From NCBI RefSeq assembly GCF_050947875.1, contig NW_027460291.1, positions 29,201,589 through 29,265,588 of the forward strand: 64,000 bases of DNA, read 5' to 3'. The position numbers and the translations under genes were made by a program. This DNA is from Dermacentor variabilis (taxonomy: Eukaryota; Arthropoda; Arachnida; Ixodida; Ixodidae). The notes under the pieces were generated by a model that made no database searches, had not been told where the DNA came from, and was given only the letters and a program-made list of their open reading frames with translations. Position 1 is the stretch's first letter, and each line of letters opens with the position of its first letter. Of the stretch, positions 36,101 to 46,901 are shown piece after piece.

Positions 36101-36600
36101 AATTTCAGATAGAGGCGACGAATACAAACTTTTTGAAATACGAATCGAATACTTATAGTAAGGGTCGAATATTGAATATGAAGGACTCGTGTGTTGTGTG
36201 TGGGCTCGTTGTGAGTAAAATGACGCTGGTTGGAGCGTAAAATATGAAACTGCTACATGACTAGACTTGCAAATACACTAAATGACGGACTACACGCGAA
36301 AATGACAGGTCCTTACGTACGCACACTTGTACCGTGAAACCGAGAAAAAAAGCGGCTTAATTGTCCAGACTGTCATTGCAGTGGTTCGAAAACTTTTGTC
36401 GTTGATTCAGTTGTGATAGTTTTCGATACTTTGTTTACCAGACGGAGAACAACAGTGGGGTTGCCGTAGAGTCAGTCGTTGCAATATATCTGGTTAGTTT
36501 CGATATTGTCGAAAAAGCTGAAGTTCATTTCGGAATACGAAAAGTTCACTCGCAATAGTCAGTTTGTATTCAAAACTTCGAATATTTGCCGACCGCTAAT

Positions 36601-38060
36601 TTTAGCGGCTGCTTCCCATAGGCGCTTCGGTCTGCATTTTGGACGGTCACTGAGCACACTCACTTTCGTCCACTTCTCTTTCCTCGCACCTGCTTCCGAT
36701 CTGTGTGCGCCCCTCGCCACCTCCGAGGCTACAGCGCCCTGTCTGTCGCCGCGGGAGTGCGCGGCTGGTCCGTCAGCGCTGCACGCAACTACGCCGCAGC
36801 CGTGCGGGGCAGCCTAAGCTGCGCGTGGCTCGCAATCGAATCGACGCCCCCCTGCGGCCGGGCTCGGCAGGGCCCACTGCGTCGCGTTTCCTCCGGGGGA
36901 CGCACGGCAGGGCCGGCGCTTCCGGCAGGCCCGCATCGCGGCACACGAGCGCGGCAGGCCGAGCCCCGATGCGCGGCCGGCGGAAGAGGCAGTCGCGCAC
37001 AGCGTAGCCCGGAAGGTGAGCGAGCGCATCGCTCGTTCCTGGCGACGCGATGGGGCAGCACCAAAGAAAAAACAAGGACCACGCAACGAGCGATGCAGTT
37101 ACAAGTACTGCTGGCCTAACTTTAGAGGGACACTACAGCGAAAATGACTTCTTCTGCATCGGTAAATTACGCCTCTGCATTACCGAGAACAGCGCTCTTA
37201 TTGCGAGCAGGCGCTCGGTTAGCCAGAAAAGGCGGGCGAACGAAGGAGGGGTGGCGCCGCCGCCTGGAAATTCGCTCATAATTCCGCTGTGACGTCAAGG
37301 ATTTTGACGGCGTCCGCTGGAGCGCAGTTAATTTTCTATCGGTAAAATTTGACTATGTTGTATTCGAAAGAGGCCGAACACTGAATATTGCAAGTTTCGT
37401 GAATTTTTACTGAGCCAACGCTGCCCAAATACGGAAAAATACTTTCAAATCCGTGAGAAAAACACTGACGCACGACGGTTAGGCTCGTGACGCCAAATTC
37501 AAAAAATGTGACTTTGAGCTTCATTTGCGCTTGTGGTAATCAACCTATTATAGCAAAACTACCGATATCGGTAGTTTATCAGTCTATATAAACTGTTTTA
37601 TTGTTTCTCTATTGTGTCCATTTATGGTCTAGCTCAGTTTGCTGTCTAATCCGGCGTGCCTTAGAGAGCAAACTGTGCTAGCTGTTATTCTGCACACTCC
37701 GTGACAAACTAAATATCCACTACAATATTCAGACACAAAATCTAACTCCACCTGGCCTCTGAACTCCACGCTCGAAAATATGGTTTCCGAGAAACGCCGA
37801 TACTGAAAGCTTTTCAGTCGTCTCATCAAGCAAGAGGATCGAGAGTAATTATCTGACACGTCTATAAGAATCCTTTTTGGTTAAACAACGGTTTAGTTGC
37901 GACCTTGTTCGTACTTTTTCGCATTACTGTTCAGATAAAGAGGACGAATTAAGTTGGTAAATACAAAGGCCACATATTAACAAACAGGTCTTATGTTGAG
38001 CTAAAATTGCTCCTAAGAGCAAGTTCTAACGAAAATATCTCGAATACTGGCTAAGTACTT
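36601..38060. other. CG-rich patch and probable dispersed repeat; no gene
   Basis: 36690-37050 is CG-rich with open frames on both strands and no motif. From about 37125 (GAGGGACACTACAGCGAAAA) to about 37560 the sequence has the look of a dispersed tick repeat (from memory), but I could not identify its other end. 37560-38060 is unassigned. Confidence 0.35.
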
Positions 38061-38064
38061 TTAA

Positions 38065-38964
38065 AGGAGCCCCGAAACGACTTTGACGATTTTACACAAA
38101 CGTATTGAGTTATTAAGATAGGTCGTTCTGACAATTAGGTGACACATTTATGGGCTCCACGTAAAACATGTAACTTACTATAATGTTTTAAAAATGTGTA
38201 TCGCTAGTGATAGCAGCGGCGCTACTCCCCTGAGTTTTGAGCCACCCCGTTACAATTTACGTATATGGCGCACATGACGTCAGTTGGGCGGGTTATGTGT
38301 TGCCTGCTGAGATAGCGTCATCGACAATTCTTTTTTCCATATTTATGGTGAATAAGTGTTGTTCATAATCATTGAAATGTTGGTTAATTTCTTTCTATAA
38401 AAAACAGTTACAGAAAGATAGTTCACAACGACGATTTATCAGTGCCCTCAAGCACTTCCGGTACACAGCGAGTGTCGTCTGCTTGTGCTGCAATGCGCTC
38501 CGTGTTGACGCGAGCTGGGCCCTCAGTGTTGGTCTCGAGGCTTCTTTTCGCGAGGACCGTGAGTCGCACTTGCTGCGTTGCAGGCTGCAAACGTAGCGTT
38601 TGGCGTCATTGCAAACTGCGACATCGTGTCCCTGTACAACAGTACAGGCGAGCGGAGTGGCTGCAGCGCATCGGGCTGTCGGTATCCGATCGGCGCCAGC
38701 GATCTTTGCATTTGCGGCCGTCTCTTCACGCCTGAGTATTACTACCACAATGGGAAGTTTTATTGTGTACGGTATTCTAGTAAACGCAGGCTCACTGGGC
38801 GTTTTGCCAGATGGGCGGCGGCGCAAACGTGAGCGGCCTGCAGGGTGCAGCCACCATGTGGCGCAGAGGTCAACGAGACAAACACAGAACTAATATAGAC
38901 CGTTGTTATATGGGTGCCACCATGGATGTATGCATAGATGTGGATGGATGTTATGAGCATCCCT
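38065..38964 (+). mobile_element. TTAA-bounded DNA element remnant with broken THAP domain
   Basis: At about 38565-38760 the plus strand encodes a THAP zinc-finger outline: CCVAGCKRSVW, then HRVPV and EWLQRIGLSVSDRR. After a one-base frame change comes SDLCICGRLFTPEYY. In the THAP pattern (C-x2-4-C ... W ... C-x2-H) the last His is Leu here, so zinc binding is lost as well as the frame. TTAA occurs at 38061-38064 and 38965-38968, but inner termini (AGGAGCCCC / AGCATCCCT) match poorly as inverted repeats. Kolobok and P-type elements carry THAP domains and Kolobok uses TTAA (family knowledge). A decayed host THAP gene is the alternative. Confidence 0.55.
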
Positions 38965-39039
38965 TTAAGAGCGGGGCGGTGGGTTGCGTCACCAAGCTCT
39001 TGCTACTGTGATGCCTAATGTCCTACCTAGGTTATAAAA

Positions 39040-42000
39040 AGAAATAAGAAACGCACGATGAATTCCCATAACCAAATTTTCTGACCCCCTATTGTGAACT
39101 TTGTTTTTGTACGTTTCCGTTTTTTTGTCATTTCCCTACTTTTCTTCTACCAATCTTCCAATCGCCTCTTACTAATCTCTATTGCGGACATGTTTACTTT
39201 CCCCCTGCTCTCGCTGAACGCAAGGGCTTCAAGGAGTCAAGTATAGCCTAAATCTATCGCTCGGCAGATATTTTCCCATTCTAATAAAACATGTTCCATC
39301 GTTTCCCTAGCTTTCTACAGCAAGCACATGTTTCTTCTTCCTTCTTATATCTCGCTTTATAGGTGCGTGTTCTGAAGCATCTTGATCTCGCTTCAAAAAG
39401 TAATGAGCTTCCCTCTGAGTTATCATAAATTGTTTCTTATGTGATTTCGTTTTTTCCGCTTAAGTAGTTACTCATGGCAGGTTTCTTTTCGATTGCGGCT
39501 ACCCAGGAGAATATTTCAGCCTCTCTAACTTTCCTCTTGACGTTCTTTGTTGATATGTTACTCACCCTACAGACCGCATACTTGCAGGTAAGCTTCCTAG
39601 TTCTTTTCCTCCAATGTGAATCAATGTTTTCCCTTACAGATACCTCAACACTCTCCCAGCCCATTTACTTTCTTCAATATTCCTCAGTCGTTCTTCATAA
39701 TCAATTTTACTGTGAGCTTCCCTCACTTCAAAACTAGTCCAGCCCATATCACCCTGCACAGCTTCATTTGTAGTCTTCCCATGAGCGCCCAATGCGAGGC
39801 GTTCCACTGACCAGTGGTTGCCATCGAGTTCTGATTGTAACCCCCCCCCCCCCCATTTCAAGCACACTATCGCATTTCCAAAAGTAACTCCTGTAACCAA
39901 TACACTTTTCCACATACCCCGGAGCACTTCGTACCTATTGTATCCCAATAGCGTTCTGTGCTTCATTACGGCTGCATTTTGTTTCCTCTTTACTGTCATT
40001 GTTTGTTCCTGCATTTCCATATATCTATTGCCTTCGTTAATCCATATACCAAGGTATTTCTATTCTTTTACACGAGGTATTTCTTGGCCCTGTATTGCCA
40101 CTGTCTGTTCACTGTTTTCGTTAAATACCATAACACCTCATTTTCTAACACTAAATTTCAAACCTAAATTGTTGCCTTCCTGTCCACAGATATTAGCCAG
40201 ACGTTGCAAATCACTTTGCTTGTTAGCTAGCAACACAGTGTCGTCCGCATAAAATAAACCGGGAACCTGCTGCTCTACTACTGTACCCGCCTGTTTGTGT
40301 GATAGATTAAAGCCGATTTTACTTTCTTCTAGCGCCCTCTTCATCCTCACCATGTACATCATAAACAGCAGTGGGGATAAAGGGCACCCCTGCCTCAGTT
40401 CCTTGTTGATATCAAATTTCTCCTCGCTCCTCATCCGTTCCTGTTCAAAGCAAACGGTATTTTCTAGGTAAATCTCTCTCAAAATCTGTAGACAACCGTC
40501 GTCTAAACCTTCCCCTTCCAGAATATCCCACAAAATGTCACACGCTCCTGTGATGTCTAAAAAGGCCACATATAACGGTCTGATTTCTACTCTTTATCTT
40601 TCAATACACTGAGTAAGAACAAATAAGTTATCATCTAAACGGCTACGTATTCTGATGCCATTCTGAAGTTATCCCAAAATGCCATTATTCTCTGCCCATG
40701 CTTGCAGCTTTAATTTGATTGCCTGCAAACCTGTATATTACAGATGTAAGCTTCATTGTAATCAAGGGACCCGTATGGGGCCCGATAGGTCTGTTCTTTA
40801 TTTTTATTTTATTCTTGGGGAGTGCACGTTTTTTTTTTTTTGGCGAGGAAATATGTTTCCTCGCCAGACGAGTTTTCGTCGAACACTTGATTATTACAGA
40901 TGTAATGGTCAACGGCCTCTACGAGTGAATTCGATTTTTCTCCCCCTTACCTTATAAATTAAATTCATTCTACTTTGTCGCCAACTCTCTGTTATTCTTC
41001 TATCTTTTAAAGTTTTTTCCAATGCTTTTACAAGAGCTTCCTTACTTTTTGATCCTAGTTCATTATTCAGCCTAACGGGAACCTCATCTAGCGTTGCGGC
41101 TGTGCGCTTAAGAATTTTCTGTTTGGCTTTCTTCCAGTTCAAATTTGTCAGCACCAGCTCATTTTACATCTGGTTCTCTTTCATGCTCTTTTTTTTCTTC
41201 AAATACAACCTCATCCTTGCCTTGGAAAGATTCGGCTGTTATTTTTAGGATGTAATTTAATGCCGCTTCCCCTTCCAGTTTGTTTCCATATTCGTCTAAG
41301 ACAGGTTCTTGTATTTTTGTTGACTTCCTGCCTACTAATTTTATGAGGATCCAAAATATTGTAGGTGCGGCCTTCTTTTTCTCACGTATTCCTGACAACC
41401 AACGTTCACTTTCAGCTTTTATCTTTGTTTGCAGCAGTATTTGACCCATAGACGTTTTCTCCCGGTATATTTCCCATTTACTGGCCACTTAATCCTGCGG
41501 CAACAGCGCCTTCTTTGCCGGCCTGTGCTCTTGGGATGCTTTCTGTCGTTCGGCGATCGCTTCTCGTATCTGCCAGTTACGTCAGCTTCTCGGTTTCTTT
41601 TTTCCTTTGCAATGAATATGTTGTTTCTCTTTCCATATTTTAGTCGTTATTACACTTGGAAGCTCACTATATTCCTACTCTTTACTTGGCCATTTGCAAA
41701 GTTCTTCCTCGACTCTTGTGGCTATATTTGTTATTTGTTCAGCGTTAAAAAAATTAGGCTGGCCATTTTGCACTCCTTGCTCTCTTTTCCAACTACATAT
41801 CCATTTTCAAAGTGATGCGTTTATGGTCGCTCCCTATGCTGTTATGCCCTTCTTCGTTAATTAAAATTTCTCTCAAGTTATGATGAATTCTTTGTTTTAT
41901 CAGACAGTAATCGATGGTGAATTTCCGGTTTCCCACTTCCCATGTGACTTGCCCTTCACACTTAGGCCCTGTATTCACGATAGCGAAGTTGTTGCTCACA

Positions 42001-42630
42001 AAGATCTAGCATTGACTTCCTGTTGTTGTCGATATAGCCATCTAGATCCTGTATGTGGGCATTCATGTCACCTAATAGGATAATTTCGGCATCATTCCCG
42101 AAACCCTTAATATCAGCACTTATGCATTCCACTAACTCTTTATTCTTCTCTGTGCAATTATTTCCGGTCCACAAATACGTTACGGCCAGCCAAGCTTTTT
42201 GCCACTCATTGTACCTGATAAGCAACGATGATCTTGACATATTGAATTTAGTCTTTTCCATTTGGCTCGCCGATGGATGAGCATTCCGACTCCCACTCCC
42301 TTCCTTTCCGACTTAGTTCTGTTGCACCCTTCCCAAACATAATTCTCAATAACTGGCGGCTCTTACGAGTCTCTAAGGTGCATTTCTGTAACCGCATACA
42401 CCCTTATTTGTTCTCTATTTAACTGCTCCTCAATCTCTGCCCACTTTTTGTTTCTTCTGCCGCCCTGCATGTTTATGTAGCCTATTGCATGGCGAGCTCC
42501 CTTTCCTGTTTTCCTCCTTTTTCTGTTATCGACGGCGATGCTAATCAGAGGTTCCCCTAGGGGACCTTCTTCATTACTACCTACTCTGGCCTCCTGAGCG
42601 CCCGTGAGTCCCCCATATTGCTACGCAGTG
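39040..42630 (-). mobile_element. Non-LTR retrotransposon (endonuclease and RT), degenerate, clade unassigned
   Basis: Minus-strand pieces in order are as follows. The endonuclease starts YINMQGGRRNKKWAEIEEQL near 42470. AEIILLGDMNAHIQDLDG is near 42090. KFTIDYCLIKQRIHHNL and SIGSDHKRI are near 41850. The linker and RT start are near 41160-41488. RT has LRQGCPLSPLLFMMYM and FYADDTVLLANKQSDL near 40200-40430. A C-terminal region ends at about 39040 (AVMKHRTLLGYNRYEVLRG). Many stops and shifts occur. There is no RNase H domain and no defined target duplication. It differs from the RTE and I-type elements in this window. Confidence 0.85.
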
Positions 42631-43649
42631 GCGCCATCTATGGGCAGTCGGCATGATGGCTTGGGCGAGCGCTCCGTTTTGCATGGCAGGTGTACGCTCG
42701 GCGCTGGTTTCTGGTGTTTGTTCTCACACTAGCGCGGTCTATTTAGTGTGACATGGCGTATTCTGCGTGGTAAATGGTTCTGTGGTACGTACTGAAGTGG
42801 TTTAAGTCGGCCTGGTCGGACTTTCTGCTGGCTTTGAGGCGGACGGAGCACGCAGCGCGATGTGTGCGCGCATGTTTGAGCGTACACAATCAGCCTCGGA
42901 GATCAATTATGTAATTCTGAAAGTTCCATTCACTAATGTGGCCTTATTGCAGTATTATCCACTAGTTTTAAGGTGCCGTTTAGGAGCAATGAAACAAACG
43001 CGACGATCGTAACAGCGTGGGTACCGTTCTGCTACGATAGGAGCCTTGCTGTTATACTTTGACAAGCGTTCAAACTGTTAGCTGCAGATTACATTGCGTG
43101 AATACTTGGCTCAGTGAATGACGTTTCCACCCATGAATGAAATAGTTTTCGTTAGTAATAACAGCATACCTTACAGTGTGAGCTATACTTGTCCAGCAAA
43201 GCGACTGTTTACGAACTGTGCGATCATGCTAAGCAGTGGTAGGTGCTGGATTACAGATATCTTTGTTCTATATAGCTCATGGTCCAAGAATGCGACATCA
43301 ACGTTTATAGATCTATAAACGTTGTGCGGCCTGACTATGCGAGGTCATACTGTGGTGTTAACCCGTTTTCTCTTTCTTTTTCGAGAAAGAGGATGATAGC
43401 CGAATTTTTGCGGTTGTGTTCGTTCCGTTCTCTACGACGCACTCACACGTATTACGGAAATTTTGTCCTCAAAAACAGCCATCGCATTCTTTTTATGCAA
43501 TCCATCTCGGATACTATGGCGTTACAGGGCAAGAAGGCAATGCCGAAGCACGTAGCCTATATATGTATCATGCTTGTTCACCAACCGCAGTGACAGCTGT
43601 GTTAAGCAGCGCCATCCAGCTCATGCAGGAGGCTGGCGTAGATGAGGAG
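42631..43649. other. No gene recognised
   Basis: Unassigned intronic DNA apart from the 26-base palindrome at 43299-43324. The open frame at 43279-43593 begins within that palindrome and has no known motif. Confidence 0.35.
43299..43324. repeat. Perfect 26-base palindrome
   Basis: A self-complementary sequence centred on AGATCT, with arms CAACGTTTATAGA and its exact complement. There is no spacer and no flanking duplication. Confidence 0.95.
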
Positions 43650-44400
43650 GAGGAGGAATAAACTTTATTTGTGCAAAGCAGGTTTGAGACCTAGGCCTCT
43701 CTACCTAAATGACGGCCTCGAGCCCTTGGGCCCTGGCGGCATCTTCGGCGTGCTAGATTGCCTTGAGTTGGTCTTCCGGTGCACAGCTGAGCAACGCGCT
43801 CTCCCAGTGCTCTCTGGTCTTATTTATTTTATTCTGCATGGGTGTACGAGGACAAGCCCAAACCAAATGTTGTAGGTCCACCCTTTCTTGACAGAATCTA
43901 CATCTATTCGTGTAAAGGTCCGGGTAGTTGCGGTGGTAGGCCACCGGGTTCGGATATGTATCTGTTTGTAAAAGGCAGCATGCCGTCGCTTGCCGTATAC
44001 TTAACGAAGAGTATGCCGAGGGGAAATGGGCCCTTCCGAATTTGTAGTGTTTGGTGATCTCGTTAAAGCTGGTCATCCGGTCTCTCTCCGTTCCCAGTAT
44101 TTGTTGCGTGTCACCTGCTCGGCCTGTCAGTTCTCGAGCCAGATTGGGCGCTATTTCGTTCCCGGGAACGGATGAGTGTGCGGGTGCCCACATAATGTGA
44201 ATGTCGCGATCTTCACGAAAGTTGTTTAAAATTCTCAGTGCTTCCGGCGAGATTCTTCCTTTTGCATAGTTCTTGACGGCTGTCTGGCAGTGATTTCAAG
44301 CGTGCTAGACTTGAATTACGTGAGAACGATGGTGGTGTATCACAAATATAGAGCCTGCCGCTTAGATCTTTCGTGGTTATCTTTGGTTGGCCGTACACGT
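43650..44400 (-). mobile_element. I-type LINE 3' end (RNase H and C-terminal domain)
   Basis: The minus strand shows the end of RNase H (NYAKGRIS near 44260, MWAPAHSSVPGNEIAPNLA at 44137-44193). The C-terminal part SSLSIRQATACCLLQTDTYP and the zinc-like CRFCQERVDLQHLVWAC follow, then KINKTREHWESALLSC. It ends with AATAAAGTTTATTCCTCC on the minus strand near 43650. That tail resembles the one of the LINE at 30080-34310, so the two may be related subfamilies. Confidence 0.8.
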
Positions 44401-44989
44401 GCATGCGCTATTATGTTTTAGTCCCTAGGCCAAGCGATCAGATAGTGAGCGGATTTACCATTTCATGCTGGCAATACAGAGACACGGGTTCTCTTCGTCG
44501 AATTAAAACCGACATACGCAAAATAGTTCACAACACATACGCACACCACGGCTGATAATGCGCGTCACATGTTTGCGCCCCCAAGAGGTATTTCCGGGTA
44601 CTGTAGTTACCGGTGCACCGCAAGGCTTCCCTGACGACCTTATATGAACGGACATGGCGTAAATTTCACAAAGTACCATCTAAAACATCTCGAAATCGTT
44701 CCGCGGCACGCGACAGCAAATGCTTTCAAGCAGCGCCGCGCCGGATCGCACAAGCCAGAAAGGCTCGCCGCGCACCCTTTCCTCCTCGCCAGATGAAGAG
44801 TTGCACAGCAGTAACCAAGTGCATTCTACTTTGCTGCTGGTGCAAATTTTCGGCAGCAGATTCATCGCGAACACGTTGTCTTTTTAAGTGTTTAAAAAAA
44901 GTTTTCCACGTGGTTACAGCAATATTAGCTCTGTGTTTGACTGGTTCAGCTTTGCGTCACCAGGTGCCTGTGCCGTGCAGGCGGCTCTA

Positions 44990-45035
44990 GAGTTACTGTA
45001 TATGCTACCTTTTGTAGCGTATACAGTAACTCTAG
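44990..45035. repeat. 46-base foldback insertion flanked by 9-base direct repeats
   Basis: 44987-45008 and 45014-45035 are complementary over 22 bases with a single G.T-type mismatch, around a 5-base loop (CTTTT). The 9-base GCGGCTCTA at 44981-44989 and 45036-45044 flanks it exactly like a target-site duplication. It could be a minimal foldback element or a template-switch product. Confidence 0.85.
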
Positions 45036-45044
45036 GCGGCTCTA

Positions 45045-45653
45045 AGGCCCATAAATGATAGGCGGCTCAGTCCGCTCACGTTTACGCTCAAGCCCCATGA
45101 TCACAGCGGTGGTAGTATGGAGGAGCTTTACGCCACGGCCCATCCCTCTAAACGCCTAGCTCGCCTGCGTTTACCGGAATACGTACGCGTACGGGACACG
45201 CTCGGCCCTGCGCGATAGAATGCTCCCAGCGCACGCTGCTTGGATAGCTCTCCATGTGGATCGACGGCGGATGGCGGAGAGGTTGCAGAGGCTTCGCGCG
45301 CTGGCTCTAAGACACCGGAAGTAGACTACACGACGTCACATCATGGCGCAGAGCCAGTGAAGGCGGAGTCGAACAAGCAAATCTCGAGCTCTAAAAGAAG
45401 CGTTTTACTAAGCAAGCGTTTCGTTTTTTTTTCTTTGATTCTTTCTTTGCCAATGCACTGATGATTGTGAAAGAAAAACAAGGGGGGGCAGCAAAGTTTC
45501 TAAGAAATAAGCGAGAACAATCAGGTTAACTGAAGTGCTTGATTTTTTCGTACCACTTGAAGCCAAGAGAGAATGAAAGTATCGGAGAACAGATTTTCAT
45601 TGGAATTTATACAAGACGAGAAAAAATGGAAATGAAGGTTGACGAAAGAACGA
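45045..45653. other. No gene recognised
   Basis: Unassigned, with a homopolymer-rich patch near 45420-45490. Confidence 0.35.
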
Positions 45654-45728
45654 CTTGACCCAGGCGAAAGTTGAACCCTCGACCGACGCGTGACGAGTGC
45701 GATACTCAACCACTAAGGCCCTCGTCGA
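45654..45728 (-). tRNA. tRNA-like sequence (pseudogene or SINE head)
   Basis: On the minus strand an A-box-like CCTTAGTGGTTGAGTATCGC and a B-box-like CGAGGGTTCAACTTTCG are spaced as in a tRNA. The acceptor arm does not pair convincingly. The downstream sequence (TCATTTCCATTTTTTCTC on minus) resembles a SINE body, so a tRNA-derived SINE is more likely than a working tRNA. A folding scan such as tRNAscan-SE would decide. Confidence 0.45.
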
Positions 45729-46719
45729 CTTTCTTGGTTATTTGTGTATGTCTATATACATATAGTGAAGCTAGCAGTAGCAGTGTTATCCAACGGGACT
45801 TGCAGCATTGTGTCGGATGTGGAACATCGTTTAAAACAGAGCTGGCACGTAGTACCACGTGATACCTATATGTTGCGTCAGATGATCTTCACATGGCAGT
45901 GCCCTGGTGGATAAATGAAGGACTATGGGGGCGAAACTTTCCACTAAATCAGAGAAAACACGATTATGCAATATTTCACAAACTTCGTATGACTCAAAGC
46001 TTTTGGACATAATATAAAACAAAATTGTCTCACACATATATACGCACTACAGGGTTTTATGAGAGGTTACCTACTTTGAAAACAACTAGCTGTAATTACA
46101 CGTGACTTTGGCAATACAAAAAAATGCATAGAAGTCGTATTTATAGACTTTTATGCAATGGGTTCAATAACGTCCGACCTAATACATGGCTTCATAAACT
46201 AGGCTATATCATTTAAAAAAATGTGAGTCATCTGTTGCAAGGCGACTTTGTGTTTTGTATGACCCGTCTTCACGCTGCATTTTACGACTGTCCTTACGTG
46301 CCTTTCCGTGACCTGACTTGAGAGAATTCATGCAACATGATTTTACATTTGCATCGTTATTGTTCCTGTTCCTCTCCCGCCCCCATTTTGTTTTTTACTG
46401 AAATACCAGTAACAGAAAAATTTAGTCAACTATAATGGCGACAGCTATTCCATTTCACATAATAGCACTAATAACAGGAAAATTATGTTAAATAAGATGC
46501 AACGTGATAGGTTCGGGAAATATAGAACGGGGTTAAACGAGAGTTAGGGGCGCATATTATGAATGCCTCTTTTTTGTTCCGCGACGCCTTTTGGTTTTAG
46601 CTTTATCCCGTACTACTTCTGTACAGCCAAACAAAGCCTCCGGCGCTAATTTATCTTCTAGAAATGACGCGACAGCGCTTCGTCGACGGACGGCCGAGGA
46701 AGAAGGGGGCGTCGCTTAC
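45729..46719. other. Awh intron next to the LIM1 donor; no gene
   Basis: AT-rich intronic DNA downstream (minus sense) of the LIM1 exon. No motif, repeat terminus or RNA gene was recognised. Confidence 0.4.
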
Positions 46720-46901
46720 CGCACGTAGTCGTGTCGGCAGTAGACGCTTCCGTGTCGAACGAAGCAAGATGGCTGCCGGTCCAGTGGAGCCCCGCACACG
46801 CAGCACCGCAGGCAGCGCGCGTGCCACGAGCTGTCGCTCACGCGCAGCAGGAACCGGTCGGCGATCAGCTCGCCGCACGCGCTGCACAGCTCCGCCTCGC
46901 T
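46720..46901 (-). CDS. Awh: Awh (LIM-homeodomain): LIM1 exon
   Basis: The exon has 182 bases (60 codons plus two). It encodes SEAELCSACGELIADRFLLR, then VSDSSWHARCLRCCVCGAPL, then DRQPSCFVRHGSVYCRHDYV. Zinc ligands are in place: CSAC, HARC, the RC and VC pair, and the final CRHD. SDSSWHARCLRCCVC and PLDRQPSCF are characteristic of Awh/Lhx6/8 LIM1. On the minus strand the acceptor is TGTCGCAG ending at 46902, phase 0. The donor is GTAAGC from 46719, phase 2, which joins the LIM2 exon 40,885 bases away to make DYVRQFAAKC. The start codon must lie in an upstream exon. The methionines at 46984 and 47015 in the open frame lie before the acceptor and are not used in this model. Confidence 0.95.

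Larger units (their letters stand above)
34345..36600. mobile_element. Foldback element with long, diverged inverted arms
   Basis: Left arm about 34390-35060 (split by a SINE) and right arm about 36180-36560 are reverse complements. Shared blocks in the same order include CAATATCGAAACTAACCAG, GTTCTCCGTCTG.TAAACAAA, GTTTTCGAA, GTCATTTAGTGTA and GTCATGTAG. The central 1.1 kb is A-rich and non-coding, with a direct repeat (GTGT.AAACGTCAGTGTA at about 35235 and 35459). Outer ends are eroded, so the superfamily and target duplication are unknown. Confidence 0.8.
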
